A stretch of DNA of 64,000 nucleotides from Salinicola salarius. GTDB taxonomy: Bacteria; Pseudomonadota; Gammaproteobacteria; Pseudomonadales; Halomonadaceae. Below are positions 1 through 8,354 of this stretch, piece after piece. The notes below the pieces were generated by a model that saw only the letters and a program-made list of their open reading frames with translations, was not told the DNA's origin and did no database searches. The DNA is taken from NCBI RefSeq assembly GCF_002179555.1, contig NZ_NHOU01000011.1, positions 49,895 to 113,894 of the forward strand. Direction: 5' to 3'. How positions within the stretch are numbered: the stretch's first letter is position 1; each line of letters begins with the position of its first letter. Position numbers and translations under genes: made by a program.

Positions 1-82
1 ATCTTTACAGTAGAATACTGGATATAAATACAGCTTTTCTTTACCTTGTCCTCATCGACGCTACCGACACCGCCATTGCGGC

Positions 83-131
83 TATAGCTATATTTGCGCA
101 TAAACGCAGAAATAGCTTTTTTAAGCTATAG
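83..131. promoter_or_regulatory. Palindromic AT-rich leader of the satD operon
   Basis: The otherwise gene-free first 155 bases contain a perfect palindrome TATAGCTATA (83-92), an inverted repeat ATAGCTT-TTTT-AAGCTAT (112-129) and a second GCTATAG copy ending at 131. All lie 25-73 bases before the first gene. The related core (AGCTATA) suggests operator sites, possibly for the HTH domain of the satD-like product itself. This is inference; no clear -35/-10 pair was identified. Confidence 0.35.
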
Positions 132-155
132 TCCAAACCGTATGGACGGCTATCG

Positions 156-800
156 ATGAGGGTTCTCATGTCAGCGATTGGCGTGCTCAGCGGGGATATC
201 GTCGCGTCGCGCGATATCAGCGACAAGCGCAAGCTTAGGCGGGCAATAGATACCGGTATCGAACGCCTCGGACAGTCACTGGGCGCCGTGGGTACCCGGT
301 TTCGGGGGGATGCGTTCCAGGTGGCGATTCCCGAGTCGCGGGATTCGCTCGCCGCCGCCGTGATCATGCGCGCCAGCCTGATCGAGCACTCCCCTTCCAG
401 ACAGCAGATGTGGGACGCAAGAATCGCGGTCGGTATCGGCGAGGGCACGGTGCCCACGCTCGAGAATTTCATCGATGCCGATGGCGAAGCGTTCATCCGT
501 TCCGGGCAGGGGCTGGATGCGTTGAGCCAGGGCGATCGACGCCTGGGGCTGTTTCTGGCGACCCCGCAACCCGAACTGGACCTGCTGATCCGGTTTGCCG
601 ATGACATCGTCAGCCACTGGAGCCATAACGCCGCGGAAGTGATTCGCTTCAATCTGACGACCGACCATTCGCAAAGCGAACTTGCCCGGCGTCTGGGTCG
701 TTCTCAACCGACGATCAACCGGCGCCTGAGTGCCGCACGCTGGCCGCTGATCCGTGACTTTCTGGCGTTCAGCCGGCAGCGCCTGGAGACACTGACATGA
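156..800 (+). CDS. SatD-like protein, cyclase-like fold plus HTH
   Basis: This 214-aa protein resembles the SatD family. The N-terminal part has three motifs that look like class III nucleotidyl cyclase landmarks: GDI at 13-15, RGDAF at 50-54 and a RIAVGIGEG segment at about 89-97. The Asn/Arg transition-state pair of true cyclases is not recognisable. The C-terminus (about 172-192, SELARRLGRSQPTINRRL) is a helix-turn-helix. An internal ATG at 168 is an alternative start that fits family N-termini. The gene overlaps the next one by 4 nt (ATGA), so it is translationally coupled to a DUF3307 membrane protein. Function is not established; regulator or nucleotide-binding sensor is inferred. Confidence 0.7.
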   Translation: MRVLMSAIGVLSGDIVASRDISDKRKLRRAIDTGIERLGQSLGAVGTRFRGDAFQVAIPESRDSLAAAVIMRASLIEHSPSRQQMWDARIAVGIGEGTVPTLENFIDADGEAFIRSGQGLDALSQGDRRLGLFLATPQPELDLLIRFADDIVSHWSHNAAEVIRFNLTTDHSQSELARRLGRSQPTINRRLSAARWPLIRDFLAFSRQRLETLT

Positions 801-1543
801 ACGAGACGAGTCTGTCGCTGCTGTTGGCGTTGCTGCTGTCGCACACCATTGCCGACTTTCTGTTGCAGAGCGATACCTGGGCGGCTCGGAAGCAGCAGCA
901 CCATTTCCGCACGCTATCGCTTTACTGGCACGTCGGCATTCACATGTCGCTGAGCCTCGCCGTGTTGCTCGCTTTCGGTACCGGCGTGCACGGCGCACTG
1001 ATCGCCACCTCGGGAATCGGCGCATCCCACTGGCTGATCGATACGTTGAAGAGCTACGCCCCGGCGCACCGGGTTCGCTTTTTCCTTCTCGACCAGTTTC
1101 TGCATCTGCTGATACTGGGACTCGTCTGGTGGTGGGTCGTGGACGGCGACATGGCCGTGCCGATGGTCCAGCTGGCGCTATTGTGGCAACCCCGGACGCT
1201 GCTCGTCGCGCTGGCTTATCTGGTGGTCCTGCGCCCTGCGTCGATACTGATCGCGCTGATCATGCGGCGCTGGAGCGAAGGCGTCGACACACGCGGCACG
1301 CTGGCCGACGCGGGTGCCCGGATCGGCATGCTCGAACGCTTTCTCATTCTGACCTTCGTTCTCAGCCATCAGATGGCCGCTATCGGCTTTCTGCTGACCG
1401 CCAAGTCAGTGCTTCGCTTCGGCGATCTCTACGAAGACCGCGATCGAAAGCTGACCGAGTACGTACTGCTCGGCACCATGCTGAGTTTCTCGATCACGCT
1501 TACCCTGGGTCTGTTGACCCGTTATCTGCTGGGTGTGCTATGA
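797..1543 (+). CDS. DUF3307 family membrane protein
   Basis: A 248-aa polytopic inner-membrane protein with about six hydrophobic segments. The N-terminal LLSHTIADFLLQ stretch (about residues 13-24) is characteristic of DUF3307 proteins, which commonly sit next to SatD-like genes. It overlaps satD at its start and the amidase gene at its end (ATGA at 1540-1543), so the three genes form one coupled operon. The biochemical role is unknown. A membrane partner or effector for the SatD-like protein is the simplest inference from the coupling. Confidence 0.75.
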   Translation: MNETSLSLLLALLLSHTIADFLLQSDTWAARKQQHHFRTLSLYWHVGIHMSLSLAVLLAFGTGVHGALIATSGIGASHWLIDTLKSYAPAHRVRFFLLDQFLHLLILGLVWWWVVDGDMAVPMVQLALLWQPRTLLVALAYLVVLRPASILIALIMRRWSEGVDTRGTLADAGARIGMLERFLILTFVLSHQMAAIGFLLTAKSVLRFGDLYEDRDRKLTEYVLLGTMLSFSITLTLGLLTRYLLGVL

Positions 1544-2502
1544 AGTCTCGACGACAGGATCATCCGCGTGGCACCAGGAGTCTGCTGACCGGCTGGATGC
1601 TACTGACGATACTGGCCGGCTGTGCCGGCTCACCGACGATGGAGACCCGAAACGGTTATATCGCCGACCGCGCGCACCGCTCCGATGCCTACAACCAGCG
1701 CATTCGCTATCTGATTCTGCATTACACCGACTCAGAGGCGTCCCGGGCGATGCGCACCCTGCTCGGGCCCGATGTCAGCTCACACTATCTGGTGCCCCGC
1801 TCCCCCTCCCTGTCGGATGATCTGCCGCAGATCTGGCAACTGGTCGACGAGAAAGACCGCGCCTGGCATGCCGGCGTCAGCGCCTGGGAAGACCGCACCC
1901 AGCTCAACGACACCTCCATCGGCGTGGAGATCGTCAACCGTGGCCCGCAGGAGACGCTCGAAGGTCAGCGATGGGAGCCTTATCCCGAGGACCAGATCCG
2001 TGCGGTCATCGCCTTGGCGAAGGATGTGATTCGCCGCTATCGGCTGCCGCCGACTGCCATCCTGGGACACTCGGACATCGCGCCGTCGCGCAAGATCGAC
2101 CCTGGCCCGCGCTTTCCCTGGAAACGCCTGCATGATGCCGGCGTCGGCGCCTGGCCGAGAGACGAGGATATCGCCAGCTTTCGTCATCAATTCGCCCAGT
2201 GCTCGCCCTCGATCACGCAATATCAACGAGCGCTGAGCGCGTACGGTTATTCCCTGACGGCGACCGGGATGATCGACGACGAGACACGGGACGTGACGCG
2301 CGCCTTCCAGATGCATTTTCGCCCGGCCAACTATTCGGGCCAGCCGGACCACGAGACGGCAGCGATTCTCTGGGCACTGCTTGCCCGTTATCGGCCGCAA
2401 GCGCTGCTGGATACCGGCCTGGCCGAACCGACGGGCTGCAGGAAACCGGAGAAAGGCAATCCATTCACGCCCGAAACGGCGCTTCAGTCACCGAAGGGAT
2501 AG
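1540..2502 (+). CDS. amiD: N-acetylmuramoyl-L-alanine amidase, AmiD-like lipoprotein
   Basis: A 320-aa lipoprotein amidase that cleaves the MurNAc-L-Ala bond in peptidoglycan or anhydro-muropeptides. A lipobox (LAGC, Cys28) indicates outer- or inner-membrane anchoring. The Amidase_2 domain spans about 52-200 with the expected zinc ligands His61 (LILHYTD), His177 (GHSDI) and Asp187 (KIDPGP) and a conserved Glu130. A C-terminal peptidoglycan-binding domain follows (about 215-285). The ATG at 1540 overlaps the DUF3307 stop, which decides the start. The 3' end overlaps the convergent XRE-cupin gene by 19 bp. Confidence 0.93.
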   Translation: MKSRRQDHPRGTRSLLTGWMLLTILAGCAGSPTMETRNGYIADRAHRSDAYNQRIRYLILHYTDSEASRAMRTLLGPDVSSHYLVPRSPSLSDDLPQIWQLVDEKDRAWHAGVSAWEDRTQLNDTSIGVEIVNRGPQETLEGQRWEPYPEDQIRAVIALAKDVIRRYRLPPTAILGHSDIAPSRKIDPGPRFPWKRLHDAGVGAWPRDEDIASFRHQFAQCSPSITQYQRALSAYGYSLTATGMIDDETRDVTRAFQMHFRPANYSGQPDHETAAILWALLARYRPQALLDTGLAEPTGCRKPEKGNPFTPETALQSPKG

Positions 2503-3035
2503 TGAATCAGATCGTGGATTCTCGCGGGCTCCGGGTGACGATTACGGTAAGCGTGGGGCTGATCCGCGGAAAACCGGATCGCATCGCCGGCGGATAGTGT
2601 CTGCCAGCCACCGTCGATGAAGAGCTCCATTCGCCCTTCCAGCACGACCAGATGCTCCACCACCCCAGAGGCGTGGGGCGCGGACTCGCTCAAGGTATCC
2701 TGGGGCAGCTCGATCGCGAACATCTCGAACCCCAGGGCCGGATCGAACGCAAACAGCGGAGTCACGATCATTCCCGAAGCATCGTGATGGCGAGGCATCG
2801 CATTCAGTCGCTGCAGCGCGACGCCCTCGGGCACCAGGAATCGCGATAGCGGTACCTGCAGGCCACTGGCGATCTTCCAGAGCGTGGAGATGGTCGGCGT
2901 CGACTCCCCCCGCTCGATCTGCCCCAGCATCGCCTTGCTCACCCCGCAGATATCGGCCGTCCGGGATAGGCTCCAACCACGCTCGGCGCGCCGCTTTTTC
3001 ATGTACCGGCCGATCGCCGAGACATCCGCGTCCAT
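2484..3035 (-). CDS. XRE-family regulator with cupin sensor domain
   Basis: A 183-aa transcription factor with an N-terminal XRE helix-turn-helix (about residues 8-62; SLSRTADICGVSKAMLGQIE) and a C-terminal cupin_2 barrel (about 105-175; HLVVLEGRMELFIDGG), the usual small-ligand sensor arrangement. It is divergent from benE. The shared 166-bp intergenic region holds two perfect 18-bp palindromes, one overlapping the apparent benE -10 box, so it probably represses benE and perhaps itself. Ligand unknown; an aromatic acid is suggested only by the neighbour. Confidence 0.9.
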   Translation of the reverse strand: MDADVSAIGRYMKKRRAERGWSLSRTADICGVSKAMLGQIERGESTPTISTLWKIASGLQVPLSRFLVPEGVALQRLNAMPRHHDASGMIVTPLFAFDPALGFEMFAIELPQDTLSESAPHASGVVEHLVVLEGRMELFIDGGWQTLSAGDAIRFSADQPHAYRNRHPEPARIHDLIHYPFGD

Positions 3036-3122
3036 CTCTCCTCCGCTCGTTTTCCATCATCGCCCGGATTTCGAGCCGTGCCCGGCTCTCGCCATGGCGA
3101 ACATCGTACTCGCTCGATTGTG

Positions 3123-3140
3123 CGTGCGCTATAGCGCACG
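3123..3140. promoter_or_regulatory. Operator 1, perfect 18-bp palindrome
   Basis: CGTGCGCTATAGCGCACG is a perfect inverted repeat, 87 bp upstream of the XRE-cupin start. It shares the GTGCG-N6-CGCAC pattern with operator 2, and the two centres lie 35 bp apart. It likely binds the adjacent XRE-cupin protein. Confidence 0.75.
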
Positions 3141-3170
3141 TTGCCGGGGTCGGGCGATGTGCGTTATAAC
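3141..3170 (+). promoter_or_regulatory. Probable benE sigma-70 promoter
   Basis: TTGCCG (3141-3146) is followed after 18 bp by TATAAC (3165-3170), a reasonable -35/-10 pair about 30 bp before the benE start. The -10 box lies inside operator 2, so a protein bound there would block the polymerase. Confidence 0.55.
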
Positions 3171-3175
3171 GCACA
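3158..3175. promoter_or_regulatory. Operator 2, perfect 18-bp palindrome
   Basis: TGTGCGTTATAACGCACA is a perfect inverted repeat sharing arms TGCG/CGCA with operator 1. It covers the benE -10 element. The pair is the clearest regulatory structure in the first 10 kb. Confidence 0.75.
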
Positions 3176-3201
3176 CTCTACTGATCATAAGGAACGCGTT
3201 C

Positions 3202-4392
3202 ATGGCACCTCCATCGGCCGACCACCGGCACGCCACGAGGGTAACGGCCTCCCACGTCACGGCGGGATTCGTCGCGGTCCTCGTCGGCTATACGAGCTCA
3301 GCGGCCATCATCTTTCAGGCGGCCGCGGCAGCCGGCGCGACACCGGCCCAGATCGGCGGGTGGCTGAGCGCGCTGGGGCTGGCCATGGGCGTCACCTCGA
3401 TCGGCTTGTCGCTACGCTATCGACAGCCGATTCTGACGGCGTGGTCGACGCCGGGCGCCGCGCTCCTGGCCGTCAGCCTTCCCGACCTGCCGCTGAGCGA
3501 GGCGATCGGCATCTTCGTCTTCAGCGCCGTGCTGATCCTGATCTGCGGCATCACCGGCTGGTTCGCCAGGTTGATGCAAATCATCCCGCAGTCCATCGCC
3601 GCCGCCATGCTGGCGGGGGTTCTCCTGCGTTTCGGCCTGGACGCCTTCGGTTCGCTGAACGGCGACTTCGTGCTGGTGTCGTCGATGTTTCTGACCTATC
3701 TCGCCGCCAAACGCTGGCAACCGCGCTACGCCATCGTGCTGGTGCTAATGGCAGGGCTCGGCGTTGCCGGCGTGCTGGGCGAAATCGATACACGGCAGGC
3801 GCAACTGATCGTCAGCGTACCCCATTGGATCTGGCCGACCTTCTCGCTGTCGAGCCTGATCGGCGTGGGAATCCCGCTGTTCGTGGTGACAATGGCCTCG
3901 CAGAACGCGCCTGGCGTGGCAACCCTGCGTGCCGCGGGTTACGACACGCCGATTTCTCCCTTGATGATCTGGACGGGGCTGGCCACCCTCCTCCTGGCGC
4001 CTTTCGGTGCCTTCAGCGTCTGCCTGGCCGCGATTACCGCCGCGATCTGCATGGGGCCGGATGTCGACCCCGATGCCGACCGACGCTATCCGGCAGCGAT
4101 CTGTGCAGGGGGCTTCTATTTACTGGCGGGTCTTTTCGGCGGTTCGATCGGCACGCTGTTCGATGCCCTGCCCCAGTCGCTGGTGCTGGCGGTCGCCGGG
4201 CTGGCGCTGCTCTCGACCATCGGCGGCAGCCTTCATCGCGCCCTGCTGGAGCCGCATCAACGCGAACCGGCACTGATCACTTTCCTGGTTACCGGTTCCG
4301 GCGTGACGCTGTTCGGAGTCGGCGCTGCCTTCTGGGGCCTGGTAGCCGGCATGCTGGCGCTGCTCGTGGCGCCGAAATCGCGACCGGCCTGA
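3202..4392 (+). CDS. benE: BenE-family benzoate/H+ symporter-like transporter
   Basis: A 396-aa inner-membrane transporter of the BenE family, about 12 hydrophobic helices and the usual family length. Visible family features include the N-terminal GFVAVLVGYTSSAAIIFQAA helix and the MASQNAPG segment mid-protein. The ATG at 3202, preceded by AAGGA at 3189-3193, gives a normal N-terminus; upstream codons in the same frame run through the operators and are not coding. No benzoate catabolic genes are nearby, so the substrate is inferred only from the family. Confidence 0.9.
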   Translation: MAPPSADHRHATRVTASHVTAGFVAVLVGYTSSAAIIFQAAAAAGATPAQIGGWLSALGLAMGVTSIGLSLRYRQPILTAWSTPGAALLAVSLPDLPLSEAIGIFVFSAVLILICGITGWFARLMQIIPQSIAAAMLAGVLLRFGLDAFGSLNGDFVLVSSMFLTYLAAKRWQPRYAIVLVLMAGLGVAGVLGEIDTRQAQLIVSVPHWIWPTFSLSSLIGVGIPLFVVTMASQNAPGVATLRAAGYDTPISPLMIWTGLATLLLAPFGAFSVCLAAITAAICMGPDVDPDADRRYPAAICAGGFYLLAGLFGGSIGTLFDALPQSLVLAVAGLALLSTIGGSLHRALLEPHQREPALITFLVTGSGVTLFGVGAAFWGLVAGMLALLVAPKSRPA

Positions 4393-4395
4393 TTC

Positions 4396-4452
4396 GGGAG
4401 CCGTTTAGGTAGTCGAGAGCCGTTCAGGTAGCCGGGAGCGATTCATATAGGC
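4396..4452. repeat. Three imperfect 19-bp tandem repeats
   Basis: GGGAGCCGTTTAGGTAGTC (4396-4414) and GAGAGCCGTTCAGGTAGCC (4415-4433) match at 16 of 19 positions. A more diverged third copy begins at 4434 and runs into the 3' end of the convergent lipoprotein gene. The array fills the gap after benE. Confidence 0.75.
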
Positions 4453-4862
4453 GGCACTGCGGGGCCGAATTCGATTCTCGACACCGCCTGATCCAGCGTC
4501 GCGACCTGCTCGACGATGGGCGCTTGCGACTCTGCAGCGAGATCGTGACCGGTACGTGTCTCGATCATCGAGGCCAGCGAGTCGGCGCTCAAGCGGCCCT
4601 CGTAATGAACGCGATCGATCGAGGCCTCGTGGGAGCCCGGGAGATAGATGGTGTTGTTGGAAAAATCCACGGCATAGGCGATCACGCCCGGCACGATGAA
4701 CAACAGCAGACCCAGCCCGTCGGCAATCGCCACGCCAGGGTCGATACGCCCCTGAAGCTGTCCCTTGCGCTCGGGATAGAAGAGCGTGCCGCAGCCGGTC
4801 AGCGGCAGAATCAGGCCGATCACGACAGCGCCAGCGATCAGGCGTCGAAACGGAGGTTGCAT
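4443..4862 (-). CDS. Small conserved lipoprotein
   Basis: A 139-aa lipoprotein. The signal peptide carries a lipobox LTGC (Cys24), followed by GTLFYPERKGQ, a segment seen in small conserved lipoproteins of pseudomonads and halomonads. A second hydrophobic stretch (about residues 47-66, ADGLGLLLFIVPGVIAYAVDF) could be a membrane helix. The C-terminal half has no recognised domain. Function unknown. It stands alone between benE (convergent) and the Yip1 gene. Confidence 0.8.
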   Translation of the reverse strand: MQPPFRRLIAGAVVIGLILPLTGCGTLFYPERKGQLQGRIDPGVAIADGLGLLLFIVPGVIAYAVDFSNNTIYLPGSHEASIDRVHYEGRLSADSLASMIETRTGHDLAAESQAPIVEQVATLDQAVSRIEFGPAVPPI

Positions 4863-4944
4863 CGCGGAAATCCCAGTGACGGAGAGGTAACGCGGAGTAA
4901 CCTAATCCATAGAGCCGGGTCGCGTCCAGATGCTGCCAGCTCCC

Positions 4945-4975
4945 AAAACGACGCCCGCCATACAGGCGGGCGTCG
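4945..4975 (-). terminator. Rho-independent terminator of the Yip1 gene
   Basis: On the minus strand, an 11-bp perfect stem CGACGCCCGCC/GGCGGGCGTCG with a 5-nt loop is followed by TTTT. It starts 24 nt after the Yip1 stop codon. Confidence 0.75.
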
Positions 4976-4998
4976 CGTGTCGAGAGAAACCGTGGAAG

Positions 4999-5604
4999 TC
5001 AGACCAGCGAGGCGCCGTAACCCCACAGCAGCACGGTGATCGCCAGCAGCGCCTCGAGCACGAGAACGCCGATCGCCAGCGCCGCACTCGAGGCACGCAT
5101 GCCCTCGTGCTGGTCGATGCCCAGGAAGGATGGCAGGCCCGCATAGACGAGATAGACCGTGTAACAGAGCCCTGCGATGCCGGCCAGCAGGCACAGCCAT
5201 ATCAGCGGATAGAGCGCGACCACGCCGCTCAGGAACATCGGCGTTGCCATGTAACCAGCGAACACGACGCAATGACTGAGATCCGGTCGCTCCGGGTAGC
5301 GACGCGCCAGCCAGTGAATCACGTTGCCCATCAGCCAGACGGCGCCCAGGATCAGCGCATAGAAGATGATCGCCAGCAGTACCGCGGTTGCAGGCGCGAC
5401 AGTGACGGTCTTCGCCAATCCGTCTTTGGTCGTGCCGAAATGCCAGCCCACCAGCGTGGTACCGATGAAGGCGCAGACCACCGGAATGGCAGCCATCACC
5501 AACACATGGGAGCCGTAAAAGTGCGATACGGTTTCGTTTTCGCCGCGGATCTGCTGCCACTCGCGATTGGGATGCGTAAGCAGTCCCCAGACGTGATGAA
5601 TCAT
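4999..5604 (-). CDS. Yip1-domain inner-membrane protein
   Basis: A 201-aa integral membrane protein of the bacterial Yip1 family. It begins [16 protein letters not shown], the typical start in which a short cytoplasmic segment precedes five hydrophobic helices. The ATG at 5604 has a good GGAGG 7-11 nt upstream; ten further in-frame codons upstream lack one. Bacterial Yip1 proteins have no defined function. A strong terminator follows. Confidence 0.85.
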   Translation of the reverse strand: MIHHVWGLLTHPNREWQQIRGENETVSHFYGSHVLVMAAIPVVCAFIGTTLVGWHFGTTKDGLAKTVTVAPATAVLLAIIFYALILGAVWLMGNVIHWLARRYPERPDLSHCVVFAGYMATPMFLSGVVALYPLIWLCLLAGIAGLCYTVYLVYAGLPSFLGIDQHEGMRASSAALAIGVLVLEALLAITVLLWGYGASLV

Positions 5605-5929
5605 GACACACCTCCCTCCGGCGCGGGCCGCCAACGACGGATTTCCGATGGTGTCCTGTTCCGCTCGCCTCCCCGACGATGCCGGATGCGGCCCTCACCC
5701 TCACTATAGGAAAGATCAGCAGAGTGGAAAGGCCAATCTCGGTGCCTGTTGCAGACCGCCAGCCGGCAGGCGCTGTGCCATGGTGCCCGCGGGAGGTTTT
5801 TACCGCTCGCCCTTCCCCGTCCGCTGCTCGCATCTCTATACTGGCGACCCTACGAACGACCGCAGATCACGTCATATCGAGCATATGCCGCGTTCCGCTT
5901 ACGCTGATGAATACAGGAAAGAACACCCA
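5605..5929. other. Divergent intergenic region Yip1/proS
   Basis: 325 bp without a gene. It must hold the promoters of both divergent genes. A -10-like TATACT lies at 5837-5842, with no convincing -35. No riboswitch or repeat was recognised. Confidence 0.5.
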
Positions 5930-7639
5930 ATGCGTGCCAGCCAATTACAGATCTCGACCCTCAAGGAAACGCCGGCGGACGCGGAAATCGTCAGTCACCA
6001 GCTGATGCTGCGTGCCGGCATGATCCGCCGTCTGACATCGGGGCTCTACACCTGGTTGCCGGTGGGCGTGAGAACGCTGCGCAAGGTCGAGCGTATCGTC
6101 CGCGAGGAGATGGATCGCGCCGGCGCGCAGGAAGTGCTGATGCCGGCGGTACAGCCCGCCGAGCTGTGGCAGGAGTCCGGCCGCTGGGACGAGTACGGTC
6201 CGGAATTGCTGCGACTCAAGGATCGTCATCAGCGCGACTACTGCGTCGGTCCTACCCATGAAGAGGTCATCACCGACCTGGTGCGACGCGAGATCAGCAG
6301 CTACAAGCAACTGCCGACCAACTTCTATCAGATCCAGACCAAATTCCGCGACGAGATCCGCCCCCGCTTCGGCGTGATGCGCTCGCGCGAGTTCATCATG
6401 AAGGACGCGTACTCGTTCGACAGCGACGAGGCCGGTCTCAAGGCGTCCTATCAGCGCATGTACGACGCCTACGTGCGGATCTTCACCCGGCTGGGTCTCG
6501 ATTTCCGCCCGGTACTCGCCGACAACGGCTCCATCGGCGGCACCGGCTCCCACGAATTCCATGTGCTGGCCGACTCCGGCGAAGATGCCGTGGTCTTTTC
6601 CACCGGCTCCGACTACGCCGCCAATATCGAGAAGGCCGAGGCGCTGCCGCCCAAGGACGCCGAGCGTGCCGCGCCGCAGGAAACCATGCGCCAGGTGCCC
6701 ACGCCGGGCGTGCGCACCATCGCCGCGCTGGTCGAAGGCTTCGATCTGCCGGTCGAGAAGACCGTCAAGACGCTGATCGTGCATGCCGCCGACGGCGGGC
6801 TGATCGCGCTGATGGTACGCGGCGATCACCAGCTCAACGAGATCAAGGCCGAGAACCTCGACGCCGTCGCAGCGCCGCTGACCATGGCCAGCGAAGAGGA
6901 AATTCGTGCCGCTATCGGCGCCGGCCCCGGCTCGCTGGGTCCGGTGGATCTGCCGCTGCCGCTGATCATCGATCACAGCGTTGCGCTGATGAGCGACTTC
7001 GGCGCCGGCGCCAACGTCGACGATCACCACCTGTTCGGCATCAACTGGGAGCGCGACCTGCCGCTGCCGCAGGTCGCCGATCTGCGCAACGTGGTCGAGG
7101 GCGACCCGTCGCCGGACGGCCAGGGCACGCTGTCGATCACCCGCGGGATCGAGGTCGGCCACGTCTTCCAGCTCGGACAGAAGTACTCCAAGGCGATGAA
7201 CGCCACGGTACTCGATGATAACGGCCAGCCGACGACGGTCTGGATGGGTTGTTACGGTATCGGCATCACCCGCGTGGTGGCCGCAGCCATCGAGCAGAAC
7301 CACGACGCCGGCGGCATCATCTGGCCCGACGCCATTGCTCCGTTCCAGTTGGCGATCGTGCCGATGAACGCCCACAAGTCGGACCGGGTTCGCGAGACCG
7401 CCGACAAGCTCTATCAGGAGCTGACGGACGCCGGCATCGACGTGCTGCTGGATGACCGCGACCTGCGCCCCGGCGTCAAGTTCGCCGACCAGGAGCTGAT
7501 GGGCATTCCCCATCGTCTGGTGATCGGCGACCGCGGTCTCGACAAGGGCGAGCTGGAGTACAAAGGCCGCCGCGACAGCGAAGTCACCATGGTCGCGCTG
7601 GACGAACTTCGCGCATTCCTGGACGCCCGGTTCGCCTGA
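5930..7639 (+). CDS. proS: Prolyl-tRNA synthetase
   Basis: A 569-aa bacterial-type class II synthetase that charges tRNA-Pro. It starts [19 protein letters not shown], the family N-terminus, with AGGAAAG at 5914-5920 as ribosome-binding site. Class II motif 2 lies at about 138-160 ([17 protein letters not shown]), the INS editing domain for mischarged Ala-tRNA-Pro between about 225 and 405, motif 3 at about 438-447 (GCYGIGITR), and an anticodon-binding domain closes the protein. Length matches E. coli ProS (572 aa). Confidence 0.98.
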   Translation: MRASQLQISTLKETPADAEIVSHQLMLRAGMIRRLTSGLYTWLPVGVRTLRKVERIVREEMDRAGAQEVLMPAVQPAELWQESGRWDEYGPELLRLKDRHQRDYCVGPTHEEVITDLVRREISSYKQLPTNFYQIQTKFRDEIRPRFGVMRSREFIMKDAYSFDSDEAGLKASYQRMYDAYVRIFTRLGLDFRPVLADNGSIGGTGSHEFHVLADSGEDAVVFSTGSDYAANIEKAEALPPKDAERAAPQETMRQVPTPGVRTIAALVEGFDLPVEKTVKTLIVHAADGGLIALMVRGDHQLNEIKAENLDAVAAPLTMASEEEIRAAIGAGPGSLGPVDLPLPLIIDHSVALMSDFGAGANVDDHHLFGINWERDLPLPQVADLRNVVEGDPSPDGQGTLSITRGIEVGHVFQLGQKYSKAMNATVLDDNGQPTTVWMGCYGIGITRVVAAAIEQNHDAGGIIWPDAIAPFQLAIVPMNAHKSDRVRETADKLYQELTDAGIDVLLDDRDLRPGVKFADQELMGIPHRLVIGDRGLDKGELEYKGRRDSEVTMVALDELRAFLDARFA

Positions 7640-7651
7640 TCGGGCGGGATC

Positions 7652-8284
7652 GTGCCGGCGCGACTCACCGCGACACTGACGACGGCGAGCTGGCTCGTCG
7701 TCGCCAGCCTGTTCTCGGCTGGCGTGACGCTGGCCCAGACGAATGCGCCGCCCGCCGGCAGCCCGAGCGAGCCGCCATCCCCCGCGCTGCTGAGATCGCT
7801 GTCGCGGGTCATGGCGGCGCCGGACGGCTTCGAGGATGCTTTCGATGCCCAGGTGTGGCTGCTGGACATGCAATCCCGCCTGGCCCGACGCCAGCCCGAA
7901 GCCTATCCGTCACGCCATGACCGCCTGGCTCTGCTGGAGCGCATTCATGCCGAAGCGCGGCGTGCCCAGCTGCCGCCCGAACTGGTCCTGGCGCTGATCG
8001 ATGTGGAGAGCCGCTTTCGACCGAGCGCGGTCTCGTCGGCCGGCGCGCTGGGGCTGATGCAGGTCATGCCGTTCTGGAAAGCCGAGATCGGCCGTCCGCA
8101 GGACGATCTGCACGATATCGATACCAATCTGCGCTACGGCTGTACCATCCTCGCTCACTATCTGGCACGCGAACATGGCGACTGGACCCAGGCTCTGGCT
8201 CGCTACAACGGCAGCCTGGGCCGCACGGTCTATCCCGAACGGGTCATGCAGGCCTGGTTCACGCGCTGGTGGGTGGATCGCTGA
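7652..8284 (+). CDS. Periplasmic lytic transglycosylase, SLT family
   Basis: A 210-aa exported muramidase-like enzyme that cleaves the MurNAc-GlcNAc bond with 1,6-anhydro product. It starts with GTG 12 nt after proS and has a signal peptide ending near Ala28 (TLA-QT). The SLT domain spans about 95-205 with catalytic Glu119 in the DVESRF motif and the GALGLMQVMP motif at 131-140. Its short distance to proS suggests cotranscription. The single-domain, 20-kDa size resembles the small soluble transglycosylases found downstream of proS in other gammaproteobacteria. Confidence 0.88.
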   Translation: MPARLTATLTTASWLVVASLFSAGVTLAQTNAPPAGSPSEPPSPALLRSLSRVMAAPDGFEDAFDAQVWLLDMQSRLARRQPEAYPSRHDRLALLERIHAEARRAQLPPELVLALIDVESRFRPSAVSSAGALGLMQVMPFWKAEIGRPQDDLHDIDTNLRYGCTILAHYLAREHGDWTQALARYNGSLGRTVYPERVMQAWFTRWWVDR

Positions 8285-8326
8285 GAACCCGTTCACAATC
8301 TGCTGCGCGTCGGCGGCAAGCCCCTT

Positions 8327-8354
8327 CACGACATACTAGCCACGACATACTAGC
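8327..8354. repeat. Perfect 14-bp tandem duplication
   Basis: CACGACATACTAGC occurs twice in direct succession (8327-8340, 8341-8354). The second copy contains the stop codon (minus strand TAG) of the SlyD-like gene. Confidence 0.9.

Noticed and set aside
41..652. 203-aa minus-strand frame across the satD-like gene
   Set aside because: Ser/Arg-rich antisense translation; the satD-like ORF has recognisable motifs and coupling to the next gene.
5945..7873. 642-aa open frame on the minus strand opposite proS
   Set aside because: Antisense shadow of a GC-rich gene; repetitive composition, no ribosome-binding site, and proS on the other strand is unambiguous.
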